Below are positions 8,447 to 15,816 of a DNA stretch of 32,104 nucleotides, piece after piece. The stretch is from Clostridiales bacterium (GTDB lineage Bacteria > Bacillota > Clostridia > Christensenellales > Borkfalkiaceae), in contig SVHN01000015.1 in assembly GCA_015055805.1 (NCBI GenBank), positions 1-32,104 of the forward strand. Direction: 5' to 3'. How positions within the stretch are numbered: the first letter of the stretch is position 1; each line of letters begins with the position of its first letter. A program made the position numbers and the translations under genes. The notes under the pieces are model-generated. The model saw only the letters and a list, made by a program, of their open reading frames with translations. It was not told the origin of the DNA and made no database searches.

Positions 8447-9163
8447 CTATTCTGGCAAATATCTCTTTAGGGGGATATGTCCCGTATGCTTGCAGAAAGT
8501 AAAGCCTTCAACGTAGCCAGTACCGCATTTAAGCCCCAACGATCTGCCGTGCGCTCTAATGCTTTCGGCAAGGTCGGCGTTGTCGTGAACGGCAAGCCAC
8601 TCTATTTGGCTCTTATGCTGTAAATACATTTCTACCTTGGTATCAATGGTGTCCGTTATATCTACTAAAATTTCAGCAGGCGGACAACATATACCTTTAT
8701 GTTCCATGTAAAATATAGGCGTAAACTTAGTAAATACAGGGTACTCTGGGTGATCGGTTGGATAATGGTAAACGGTTGCTGCCATTGACGCGTCGAAAAC
8801 GATAGTGTTGGTTATGCTGTGGTCAACCATATATTCGTCTGGTCCGTGGGTTATTATAAAGTCGGGCTGAACCTTTCTTATAACGTCGGAAACGCGCTTT
8901 ACAAGCAAGTCGTAATTTTGGCGAAGAAACATATCGTCAACGCCTAAATTAATATATTCTGCGCCGATTATTGCTGCGGATTTCTTTGCTTCTTCAAGTC
9001 TTACCGCTGCAATTTCTTCCATTGATAAAACCTTATGCCCTGCGCTGCCGTTGCCAAGTACGCACATAGTAACCTTGTCGCCGCGCTTAGCGCACTTTGC
9101 AAGCGTTCCACCTGCGTTAATTTCTAAGTCGTCGGGGTGACAACCTACTGCTAAAACGTTCAT
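8447..9163 (-). CDS. PIG-L/LmbE-family zinc deacetylase
   Basis: This 238-residue protein carries the family's N-terminal zinc motif GCHPDDLEINAGGTLAK, with His9, Asp11 and Asp12 as predicted metal and catalytic residues. 'THGPDEYMVDHS' near residues 105-116 supplies the further metal His. PIG-L enzymes remove N-acetyl groups from GlcNAc-type sugars and conjugates. The ATG is preceded by AGGAG about nine bases upstream, and the gene starts six bases after the dehydratase stop. Its place inside a sugar-acid operon is unusual and suggests that the substrate may carry an N-acyl sugar, or that the enzyme acts as an amidase on another bond. No signal peptide is seen. Confidence 0.88.
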   Translation of the reverse strand: MNVLAVGCHPDDLEINAGGTLAKCAKRGDKVTMCVLGNGSAGHKVLSMEEIAAVRLEEAKKSAAIIGAEYINLGVDDMFLRQNYDLLVKRVSDVIRKVQPDFIITHGPDEYMVDHSITNTIVFDASMAATVYHYPTDHPEYPVFTKFTPIFYMEHKGICCPPAEILVDITDTIDTKVEMYLQHKSQIEWLAVHDNADLAESIRAHGRSLGLKCGTGYVEGFTFCKHTGHIPLKRYLPE

Positions 9164-9168
9164 ACTTA

Positions 9169-10287
9169 TTATCTCCTATACTTATTCAATATATCCATGT
9201 TGAGTTCTACGCCGATACCGGGAAGATCGGGAATAGTAACGTAACCTTCTTTATCGAGCTGGAAGTGGTGCTTAACGAGATTTTTAGAAAGCACGGTTTC
9301 CTGCGCGCAGTATTCCAAAATATCAGCGTTGGGGATTGCTGCGATAAGTTGCAAGGTCGCGCCGATTAAGATACCCGTCTTAAATGCGTGCGGTATAAGT
9401 TTTTTACCGCGAAGGTATGCCATATCGGCAATCTTTTTAGCCATAGTAATACCGCCGCAACGGCTCATATCAGGTTGAACGATATCAACCTTGCCGTTAT
9501 CTAACATATCTTGGAATTCGTACATAGTGCCGAACTCTTCACCCGATGCAAGCGAGATGTTTATGTTGTCTGCCAAACGTCCAAAATCGGGCGTTCTGTC
9601 GGGTGCAAACGGTTCTTCAAGCCAGTATATCTTTTGCTTTTCGTATTCTTTTGAAACCCTTAAAGCGTATTTATAATCCGTCCATCTCATACCGATATCA
9701 ATCATAAGACGATTGTCACCAACCGCTTGACGACAGTATTCAACAAGTTTGATATCCTTTTCTTCAGATTCGCCGAGCGCACCCCAACCGAATTTATAAC
9801 CGTGATAATTGCAGTCTGCCTTGTGGTGAGCAACCAACTCGTCGATTTCTTCCTTAGTTCCCGGCATAAGCACCGAACAGTATGCAGGGATTTTTTCTCT
9901 AAATCTTCCGCCGATAAGTTTTGATACGGGCAGTCCGTACTTCTTACCCGTGATATCCCAAAGCGCGATATCGATACCACTCATTGCGTGGATACCAACG
10001 CTTCTTCTGGTGTAATAGTAGCTGTAATGATACATCTTGTGCCAGAGATATTCAACGTTAGTCGGGTCTTCGCCGATAAGAATTTCCTTAAGTCCCCTGC
10101 ATTGATCGTGCGACGCAGGCGTTTCAACGATAGCCTTTACTACTTCGGGGGACGAATCGACTTCGCCGATACCCGTTATCCCTTCGTCGGTATGAACTAA
10201 GATTACGGCGGTGTCTTGACTGCCGTCACCTATCATTTTAACTTCGTCTTGTCTTACAACAACAACTTCAACGTCTGTAATTTTCAT
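9169..10287 (-). CDS. Enolase-superfamily (mandelate racemase group) sugar-acid dehydratase
   Basis: This 372-residue protein has the capping domain (residues 1-125) and a TIM barrel with the expected landmarks. Lys165 lies on the second strand (GYKFGWG). Metal ligands are Asp197 (MIDIG), Glu224 or Glu225 (LEEP) and Glu250 (SGEE). The acid/base pair is Asp273 (QPDMSRCGG) and His300 (IPHAFKTG). These residues match sugar-acid dehydratases that convert aldonates or uronate-derived acids to 2-keto-3-deoxy acids. The usual K-x-K is reduced to K-F-G. It lies between the dehydrogenase and PIG-L genes in one operon and would pass its product to the DapA-type aldolase. The exact sugar acid cannot be assigned by eye. 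Confidence 0.9.
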   Translation of the reverse strand: MKITDVEVVVVRQDEVKMIGDGSQDTAVILVHTDEGITGIGEVDSSPEVVKAIVETPASHDQCRGLKEILIGEDPTNVEYLWHKMYHYSYYYTRRSVGIHAMSGIDIALWDITGKKYGLPVSKLIGGRFREKIPAYCSVLMPGTKEEIDELVAHHKADCNYHGYKFGWGALGESEEKDIKLVEYCRQAVGDNRLMIDIGMRWTDYKYALRVSKEYEKQKIYWLEEPFAPDRTPDFGRLADNINISLASGEEFGTMYEFQDMLDNGKVDIVQPDMSRCGGITMAKKIADMAYLRGKKLIPHAFKTGILIGATLQLIAAIPNADILEYCAQETVLSKNLVKHHFQLDKEGYVTIPDLPGIGVELNMDILNKYRR

Positions 10288-10304
10288 ATTTATTCTCCTT
10301 AAAA

Positions 10305-11330
10305 TTAAAATTTAATTACTGCTTTAATAAGTTTTCTGTCGTGCGCTCTATATAAGTCGAACGCTTGGTTAATATTGTCTAGCGTAAACACGTGCGTTAT
10401 CATGCGCTCTAAATAAATTTTTCCGCTATCAATCATTTCCACGAGCGGATACCACGCCTTGGTGTTTCCGACCGCACCTAGATAAGTTATTTCTTCACAC
10501 ACGGTTTTCTTGACCGGAATATTGACCTTTTCTTCGTCACCAGGTATGCCGTACTGTATAATCGTTCCGCCCTTAGCGCAATAATCAAAGGTCTTTTCAA
10601 TAACCGCCGCCGCGCCCGTCGCCTCTATCACGACGTCGGCTTTCTTTCCTGCGGTAATCTCTATAATTCTTTTTTCAACGTCTTCTTCCTTAGAATTTAT
10701 AGCGTGCGTTGCGCCGAAAGATTTGGTTAGTTCAGCTTTAACTGGGTCACGAACGACGGAAATAATCTTGCCTGCGCCCATAGCCTTAGCGACCATAATA
10801 TACGCAAGCGCAGCAGGACCGTTACCTGTTATAGCGACCGTGCCGTTAAGCGGTATTCCCACGCGCATAAGCGATTCGGTAGGGCACACGCAACTCTCTA
10901 ATATCGCGCCGGCAAAATCCGAAACCTTTTCGGTTATAGGCACAATTGCAGAAACTGGAACTTTAACGTACTCTGCGTATCCGCCGTTGTGCGGATAATA
11001 GCCTATTTCGGAATTTTCCGAACAAAGATACTGCTTGCCCGCTCTGCACATATCGCAATGACCGCAGCCGAGCGACGTTGCAATAACGCATCTCTGCCCG
11101 ACTTTTATATCCGTTCTTGCCGTCTTTATCTCGTAAACTTCACCGCAGATCTCGTGACCTTGAACGTTCGGCGGCTCACCTATTTTGAGTTTACCCGATA
11201 TAACGTGATAATCTGTAACGCATACGCCTGCGGCTCTTACCTTGATTATCGCCTCTTCGTCGGATATTTCGGGCATAGGTAAATCTTTTATTTCAATACA
11301 GTCGTTACCCGTCCATACTGCCGCTTTCAT
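10305..11330 (-). CDS. Zinc-dependent alcohol/polyol dehydrogenase (MDR family)
   Basis: This 341-residue medium-chain dehydrogenase has catalytic zinc ligands Cys37, His59 and Glu60 (GHE), and structural zinc cysteines 89, 92, 95 and 103 (CGHCDMC...YLC). A nucleotide-binding glycine turn follows (ITGNGPAALAYI, residues 167-178). Relatives include threonine, sorbitol and galactitol dehydrogenases using NAD(P). The start overlaps the aldolase stop as TAATG, with AAGGAGGT just upstream, so the two are coupled. In this operon it probably oxidises a sugar, or a hydroxyl of the sugar acid, before dehydration. Which carbon is oxidised is not evident. Confidence 0.9.
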   Translation of the reverse strand: MKAAVWTGNDCIEIKDLPMPEISDEEAIIKVRAAGVCVTDYHVISGKLKIGEPPNVQGHEICGEVYEIKTARTDIKVGQRCVIATSLGCGHCDMCRAGKQYLCSENSEIGYYPHNGGYAEYVKVPVSAIVPITEKVSDFAGAILESCVCPTESLMRVGIPLNGTVAITGNGPAALAYIMVAKAMGAGKIISVVRDPVKAELTKSFGATHAINSKEEDVEKRIIEITAGKKADVVIEATGAAAVIEKTFDYCAKGGTIIQYGIPGDEEKVNIPVKKTVCEEITYLGAVGNTKAWYPLVEMIDSGKIYLERMITHVFTLDNINQAFDLYRAHDRKLIKAVIKF

Positions 11331-12148
11331 TAATTTACCTCCTTATTTCCTATCTTTACGCCCATAACTTTACCGAGTAGTTCTTTATAGCCGAACGGAA
11401 AGGTCTTGCTATCCGCTTGGCGTAAAAGCGGCATAAAGAATTCTTGAATTTCTCTTGCCTTTTTATAGTCTCCCCTATCCATAGCGGCGTAAAGTTCGGA
11501 TATCTCGTTGGGGAATATTGCAGCAAACGCCGTAAAACTTCCCACGCAACCAGCAAACAACGCCGAGATAAGTATATCGTCCGTCCCGGTAAGAACGGCA
11601 ACGTCTTTATCCTTTGCAACGTCAAGCTGATGCATAAGCCTTTTCATATTTGCGCTGCTATCTTTCGTTCCTATAATATTTTTGTGGTCGAATAATTCGT
11701 AAACGCTCTTCAATTCCATTTCTTGGGTAAAGAAAGGAATATTGTATATAACCACGGGTAGTGGTGAATTATCCGCTACGTCAAGAAAATACTGTTTTTT
11801 CTGTTCGGTAGTATAGGTAAAGTAATAGGGCGGACAAACAAGTATCGCGTCACCGCCTACCGATTTAGCGTAATTTGCAATATCTAGCGTATCAACTGCA
11901 TTACCCGTGCATGCGCTCGCAATAAGCTTTTTATCGGCGTCCTTGTTGTCTGCAACAAGTTTAATAGCGCGCTTTTGCTCTTCTAACGATAACTGAATAA
12001 ACTCAGCCGTACTGCCGTTGACAACGAACCCCGACACGCCCGTGCCGTTGATTCTTTTGATCTGCTTAATAAAGGTTTCTTCGTCAAGCTTGTTGTCCTT
12101 AAACGGCGTCATAAGCACCGCGAACGGACCTTTCAAAAATTTTCTCAT
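11330..12148 (-). CDS. DapA/NanA-family class I aldolase
   Basis: This 272-residue TIM-barrel protein carries the family features: GSTAE at residues 45-49 (the usual GTTGE position), YNIP with catalytic Tyr135, and Schiff-base Lys162 in 'IIGTKDSSANM'. Such enzymes cleave or form 2-keto-3-deoxy acids with pyruvate. It is shorter than many dihydrodipicolinate synthases, and its operon context (dehydrogenase and sugar-acid dehydratase) argues for cleaving a 2-keto-3-deoxy sugar acid to pyruvate and an aldehyde instead of lysine synthesis. Its start overlaps the TGA of the M24 gene by four bases. No sugar-acid kinase is encoded nearby, consistent with a non-phosphorylative route. Confidence 0.9.
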   Translation of the reverse strand: MRKFLKGPFAVLMTPFKDNKLDEETFIKQIKRINGTGVSGFVVNGSTAEFIQLSLEEQKRAIKLVADNKDADKKLIASACTGNAVDTLDIANYAKSVGGDAILVCPPYYFTYTTEQKKQYFLDVADNSPLPVVIYNIPFFTQEMELKSVYELFDHKNIIGTKDSSANMKRLMHQLDVAKDKDVAVLTGTDDILISALFAGCVGSFTAFAAIFPNEISELYAAMDRGDYKKAREIQEFFMPLLRQADSKTFPFGYKELLGKVMGVKIGNKEVN

Positions 12149-12804
12149 TGTAAAATATACTCCTTTATGTCAAGCGGCAGCAAATCCTCAAAGAGATTTT
12201 CTGCTCCGCCATGATTTATGAAATAATCGTTTTCTAACCGTATTCCGCACCTGTCGTAAAGCCCCGACTCTATGGTAAAATACTCGCCTTTTTTAATCTT
12301 TTTTGTTTTATCCAAAAGCAACTGCGGCTGCATAAGCGCGCGCGTTCCTATTTTGTGCCCCGCATGATGAACAAGCGTGTATCCGCTTTTTATAAACTCA
12401 GCGTTTACCGCCGAATAAATATCGCACGCTTTAACCCCTGCCTTTAACGCCTTTTCGCCCGAACGGATAGACCGCGTTATAAGTTCGTACTTTTTTATCA
12501 AATCTTTAGTCGGCTCGCCTATAAAGAAAGTTCTGCACACGTCCGACCAACCGCACTCTGTTCTAACGCTTATATCAATAAGCACGGTATCGCCTATTTT
12601 AGGAACGAACCCTTTAGTGACGCCGTCGATATTAAGCGTTTCTTTTCCACACAAAAAGTCGTACTTTACCGCACAGTCGCCCAAACAATCTTTAATAGCC
12701 GATAAAAAAACTTTACGCATTTTATCGGAAGTCATACCCAAAACGTATTCAGATTTTAACTTGCGGTAGGCGTCCGCCACCACCTTTAACTGCTCTTTAA
12801 TCAT
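12145..12804 (-). CDS. M24-family metallopeptidase-like protein (pita-bread fold)
   Basis: This 219-residue protein consists only of the creatinase/aminopeptidase catalytic domain. Predicted metal ligands are Asp77 (LIDISV), Asp88 (WSDVCRTFF), His150 (AGHKIG), Glu179 (TIESGLY) and Glu191 (RLENDYF), so the full five-ligand set appears present. The N-terminal domain of Xaa-Pro peptidases and creatinases is missing. AAGGA lies seven bases before the ATG. It is the first gene of the sugar-acid operon and overlaps the aldolase. M24 enzymes cleave peptide, amidino or related bonds; an amide-linked sugar conjugate is one possible substrate here, but that is speculation. Confidence 0.85.
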   Translation of the reverse strand: MIKEQLKVVADAYRKLKSEYVLGMTSDKMRKVFLSAIKDCLGDCAVKYDFLCGKETLNIDGVTKGFVPKIGDTVLIDISVRTECGWSDVCRTFFIGEPTKDLIKKYELITRSIRSGEKALKAGVKACDIYSAVNAEFIKSGYTLVHHAGHKIGTRALMQPQLLLDKTKKIKKGEYFTIESGLYDRCGIRLENDYFINHGGAENLFEDLLPLDIKEYILQ

Positions 12805-12832
12805 TATTAATCCTTAAAATTAGATTTTAGAG

Positions 12833-12849
12833 ATAACACTTAGTGTTAT
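12833..12849. promoter_or_regulatory. Palindromic operator candidate
   Basis: ATAACACT-T-AGTGTTAT is a perfect 8+1+8 palindrome in the 129-base gap between the divergent sugar-acid operon and the PocR-AraC regulator. It ends six bases before the regulator's -35 box and lies 29 bases upstream of the M24 start, so a protein bound here could affect both directions. Confidence 0.6.
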
Positions 12850-12854
12850 TTTAG

Positions 12855-12883
12855 TTGATTTGGAAAAATAAATATAGTATAAT
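12855..12883 (+). promoter_or_regulatory. Promoter of the PocR-AraC regulator
   Basis: TTGATT (12855-12860) and TATAAT (12878-12883) are separated by 17 bases. The start near 12890 gives a leader of about 44 bases containing a small hairpin (GGTAA-TTTC-TTACC, 12898-12911). No good Shine-Dalgarno site precedes the ATG. Confidence 0.65.
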
Positions 12884-12933
12884 TTATACAAAAATATGGT
12901 AATTTCTTACCGAAAAAAACTATAATTGAAATT

Positions 12934-13752
12934 ATGGAAAATCTATTTCAAAAAAAGACCGAAGAACTTTTATCCAACTTTTATAACCTTACGGGCATAA
13001 AAATATGCCTTTACGACGGTGGTGGGAACGAACTTTATTATCACCCGAAAAAACTTTCGGGGTTTTGCGAACTGTTAAGGAAAGACCCCGTTATGGACGA
13101 GCGGTGCAAAGAGTGTGAAAAAAGGGCGTTTTCCGAGTGCAAAAAAACCCAGCGACACCACGCTTTCACGTGCCACGCCGGGCTTTTAGAGTGTGTAACC
13201 CCTATTCTTTACGGTCAAAATATTTTAGGGTATATAATGATCGGGCAAATGCGCAAAAAGGAAGACGATTTTTCCAGCATCAAAAAACTTTTGCCAAAGG
13301 ACAACCAAGAACAGCTAAAAACAGAGTTTTATAATCTTACCAAAATCAGCCTTGACAAGGTAAATTCCGCCGTGTGCATACTAGACGCGCTAGCAAGTTA
13401 CGAATACCTAAAAAAGATAATGAACGACAGCGAACAAAAAATAGACGTCTTGATAGCGAACTACATTAACTCTAACCTTATTGAAGACTTATCCGTACAA
13501 AAATTGTGTTCGGTCTTTCACCTTTCAAACAACGAACTCTATTCTATCTTTCGCGAATATTTTATGTCCACCCCTGCCGAATACGTCAAGAACCGCCGCC
13601 TAAACCGCGCTTGTGAACTGCTTGGTGAAACAAAATTAAAGGTAAATTCGGTGTGCAAAAAGGTGGGAATTTACGATTATAATTATTTTTCTAAAATATT
13701 TAAAAAATCTTTCGGGGTATCCCCCACAAAATATAGAAAGCTTTTCGGTTAA
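12934..13752 (+). CDS. PocR-domain AraC-family regulator
   Basis: This 272-residue protein has an N-terminal PocR sensory domain (about residues 5-160). Its cysteine set is Cys45, Cys58, Cys61, Cys69 and Cys80, followed by 'HAGLLECVTPI' and 'GYIMIGQMR'. PocR domains bind small molecules such as diols or hydrocarbon derivatives. The C-terminal AraC domain begins near 'IANYINSNLIEDLSVQKLCSVFHLS' and ends with 'FKKSFGVSPTKYRKLFG'. It is divergent from the sugar-acid operon and is its likely regulator. The last four codons (K-L-F-G-stop) lie inside the terminator hairpin shared with the convergent dehydrogenase gene, and the two coding regions overlap by four bases. Confidence 0.9.
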   Translation: MENLFQKKTEELLSNFYNLTGIKICLYDGGGNELYYHPKKLSGFCELLRKDPVMDERCKECEKRAFSECKKTQRHHAFTCHAGLLECVTPILYGQNILGYIMIGQMRKKEDDFSSIKKLLPKDNQEQLKTEFYNLTKISLDKVNSAVCILDALASYEYLKKIMNDSEQKIDVLIANYINSNLIEDLSVQKLCSVFHLSNNELYSIFREYFMSTPAEYVKNRRLNRACELLGETKLKVNSVCKKVGIYDYNYFSKIFKKSFGVSPTKYRKLFG

Positions 13753-13765
13753 ATACCGAAAAGCT
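13739..13765. terminator. Terminator hairpin inside two convergent coding ends
   Basis: AGCTTTTCGGT (13739-13749) and its complement (13755-13765) form an 11-bp stem with a five-base loop. The plus strand continues into CTTTTTC, so the hairpin should terminate the regulator transcript. The stop codons of both the regulator (13750-13752) and the dehydrogenase (13749-13751) lie in or at the loop. The minus strand has no comparable U-run after the stem. Confidence 0.8.
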
Positions 13766-14786
13766 CTTTTTCTATCCTATCAATAGACGCCATTGTATCG
13801 TCTAAAATTTCCACGTATCCTAAGTCAAGGCACTTTTGCATTTTATCCTTTTCTATCTCACCCGGATAAAACACCTTTTCCACTCCGTCGGCTTTTTTTG
13901 CCGATTTTATTTTATCCACCATAACGTCAACTTTGTTCTTATATTCTTCGGGATCGCCTAGTTTTGAAAGGTCTATCGCCATAAAGAAGTGCCCCGTATT
14001 TCCGCCCTTTTCGGGGTTGGTGTTCCATGCGTGAACGTCTTCGGTCACCGCCGCGCCCGACGTTACCGCCGCCAACAGTTCAACCATCATTGCTAAGCCG
14101 TAACCCTTATATCCACCGAACGGCAAAAGCGTTCCGCCTTTCAAATACTCGGCTGGATCAGTGGTCTGATTACCGTCTTTATCAATTATCCAGCCGGACG
14201 GTATAGGTTCGCCGTCCTTTGCCGCGCGGATTACCTTTTGGTCGGAAGTATGGCTCATTGCTATATCGTACACGACCTTGCCGTATTTACTTGCGGGATA
14301 CGCAAAGGAAAAGGGGTTGTTACCAATTGTCTTTTCAGCGCAGCCCGTCGCTGCAATAAGGATATCGCCGTTACTCATTGCCATACCTATCATATTATTA
14401 TCTGCGCACATGGACGTATAATACCCTGCCGCACCGAAGTGGTGGCTGCCCTTAACGTTGACTATACCTACGCCCGTGGTCTTTGCCTTTTCCATTGCCA
14501 AACTCATTGCTTTATATGAAATAACTATTCCAAGGTTGTCGTTTCCGTCGATAGATGCCCAACTAGGACTATCGAAGAGAACGCTGTATTTTCCGTCCGC
14601 CTTAATTCCGCCACTCTTTATGCAGTTAATATACCTTTCCAAACGAATAAAGCCGTGCGTAAACACGCCGCGCATTTCCGTTTCAAGTAAAACTGCGGTT
14701 ATAATCTTAGCGTCGTCTTGACTTAACCCTGCTTTAATAAAAATTTTCTCTGCCCTTGATTTTATATCGGTTATTGATACTTTCAT
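13749..14786 (-). CDS. Malate/L-lactate (LdhA2/AllD-type) dehydrogenase family protein
   Basis: The protein has 345 residues when started at the ATG at 14786, just after GGGGGTGG. An upstream in-frame GTG at 14921 lies in the divergent promoter and is rejected. 'KGSHHFGAAGYY' places the catalytic His pair at residues 115-116. 'GNNPFSFAYPA' and 'LLPFGGYKGYGLAMMVELLAA' are further hallmarks of this NAD(P)-dependent family, which does not use a Rossmann fold. Members reduce 2-keto acids or oxidise 2-hydroxy acids (ureidoglycolate, 2,3-diketogulonate, lactate, malate). It stands alone between two regulators and could handle the 2-keto acid or hydroxyacid made by the neighbouring aldolase pathways. 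Confidence 0.9.
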   Translation of the reverse strand: MKVSITDIKSRAEKIFIKAGLSQDDAKIITAVLLETEMRGVFTHGFIRLERYINCIKSGGIKADGKYSVLFDSPSWASIDGNDNLGIVISYKAMSLAMEKAKTTGVGIVNVKGSHHFGAAGYYTSMCADNNMIGMAMSNGDILIAATGCAEKTIGNNPFSFAYPASKYGKVVYDIAMSHTSDQKVIRAAKDGEPIPSGWIIDKDGNQTTDPAEYLKGGTLLPFGGYKGYGLAMMVELLAAVTSGAAVTEDVHAWNTNPEKGGNTGHFFMAIDLSKLGDPEEYKNKVDVMVDKIKSAKKADGVEKVFYPGEIEKDKMQKCLDLGYVEILDDTMASIDRIEKELFGI

Positions 14787-14858
14787 ATTCCACCCCCAAA
14801 GTGTGATTTTATTTATTACGATAATTATATCACGGCGGTTATTTTCATAATATACACT

Positions 14859-14892
14859 ATTTTGATATTTTGCGCCTATAATTTTGATATTT
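14859..14892. repeat. Direct repeat in divergent control region (AraC-site candidate)
   Basis: ATTTTGATATTT occurs twice, at 14859-14870 and 14881-14892, offset by exactly 22 bases (two helical turns). It is 22 bases upstream of the -35 box of the AraC operon at 14915. Tandem half-sites on one face of the helix are typical of AraC-family targets. Confidence 0.6.
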
Positions 14893-14914
14893 AAGGGTTT
14901 TTTATAAACAATTC

Positions 14915-14943
14915 TTGACACATAAAGTATGGCGTGCTATTAT
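14915..14943 (+). promoter_or_regulatory. Promoter of the AraC-GH-aldolase operon
   Basis: TTGACA (14915-14920) and TATTAT (14938-14943) have a 17-base spacer. Transcription should begin near 14950, immediately before the ribosome site of the AraC gene, leaving a very short leader. Confidence 0.8.
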
Positions 14944-14962
14944 TTAACTAAGGAGATAGGTT

Positions 14963-15799
14963 ATGCTCAAATATTATTTTAACGAGTGTCTTCCTGAAAA
15001 CGGCACGGTCCCGATTAACGTTTCCGCAAAATACAGAAGCACCACTCATATAGTTAAACACACTCACGATTTTTACGAACTTATTTTGGTTTGTAAAAAT
15101 ACGCTTGTGCACACGCTTAACGATCAAAAACGGCAGATGCAAAAGTACGACCTTTGCATTATATCCCCCGAAGATTGCCATTTTTCCATTGCGGAAAACC
15201 AGCAAGAGTCGCCGTGCTATTATACTATTTCTATTAGAGCGGAATATCTTAAAAACCTAACCGACGCAATAAGCAAAAACTTTCTCGACTCGATACTTTC
15301 CATGCGCTACACTACGGTAAAACAACAGGTTTTTGATCAATGCAAACAGCACCTTAACCGCGCGCTCTTTCTCACCGCCGAAGATATGGATAAAAAACAG
15401 TTTTTATACCAAACGGTAATAACTAAACTACTCACCGAGTTTACATTAAACGTCGTGGAAAAACAGGCTGGGCGGTCGCTTGTTGAACGGGCGTATTCGC
15501 TTATGACTGACAACGAGAATATGAGCCTTACTATAAAGGATATAGCCGAAAAGCTAGGCTATTCGGAAGAACACCTTATCAGGACTTTCAAAAAGCACGG
15601 CGAACAGTCGCCCTGTCAGGTGTTCACTAAAATCAAACTAGACTACGCTAGAGAACTGCTTATATCAGCCGATTACTCGGTGTCCTATATATGTGATCTC
15701 GTCGGGTATTACAGCCAGCACTATTTTAATAAAATCTTTAAGAAACACTTCGGTTGCTCACCGAGTTTTTACCGCAAGAAAAACTCAATACCGTTCTAA
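14963..15799 (+). CDS. AraC-family regulator heading the GH67-like operon
   Basis: This 278-residue protein has an N-terminal cupin segment with 'HTHDFYELILVCKNTLVHTLNDQ' and 'YDLCIISPEDCHFS', typical of sugar-sensing AraC proteins. Its DNA-binding domain starts near 'MSLTIKDIAEKLGYSEEHLIRTFKKH' and ends with 'FKKHFGCSPSFYRKK'. AGGAG lies seven bases before the ATG. It is the first gene of a plus-strand operon, 17 bases before the glycosidase-like gene, so it is probably autoregulated with its targets. The paired direct repeat at 14859-14892 is a good candidate binding site. Confidence 0.92.
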   Translation: MLKYYFNECLPENGTVPINVSAKYRSTTHIVKHTHDFYELILVCKNTLVHTLNDQKRQMQKYDLCIISPEDCHFSIAENQQESPCYYTISIRAEYLKNLTDAISKNFLDSILSMRYTTVKQQVFDQCKQHLNRALFLTAEDMDKKQFLYQTVITKLLTEFTLNVVEKQAGRSLVERAYSLMTDNENMSLTIKDIAEKLGYSEEHLIRTFKKHGEQSPCQVFTKIKLDYARELLISADYSVSYICDLVGYYSQHYFNKIFKKHFGCSPSFYRKKNSIPF

Positions 15800-15816
15800 C
15801 CGATAAAGGAGTTAAT

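Noticed and set aside
14787-14921. GTG start that would add 45 residues to the malate/lactate-type dehydrogenase
   Set aside because: The extension has unlike composition, begins beside the divergent promoter's -35 box, and the internal ATG has a good ribosome site and matches the family N-terminus.
15754-15816. ATG start inside the AraC gene for the GH67-like protein
   Set aside because: ATG at 15817 has AAAGGAG five bases upstream, while the earlier start lies within another coding region without a ribosome site.
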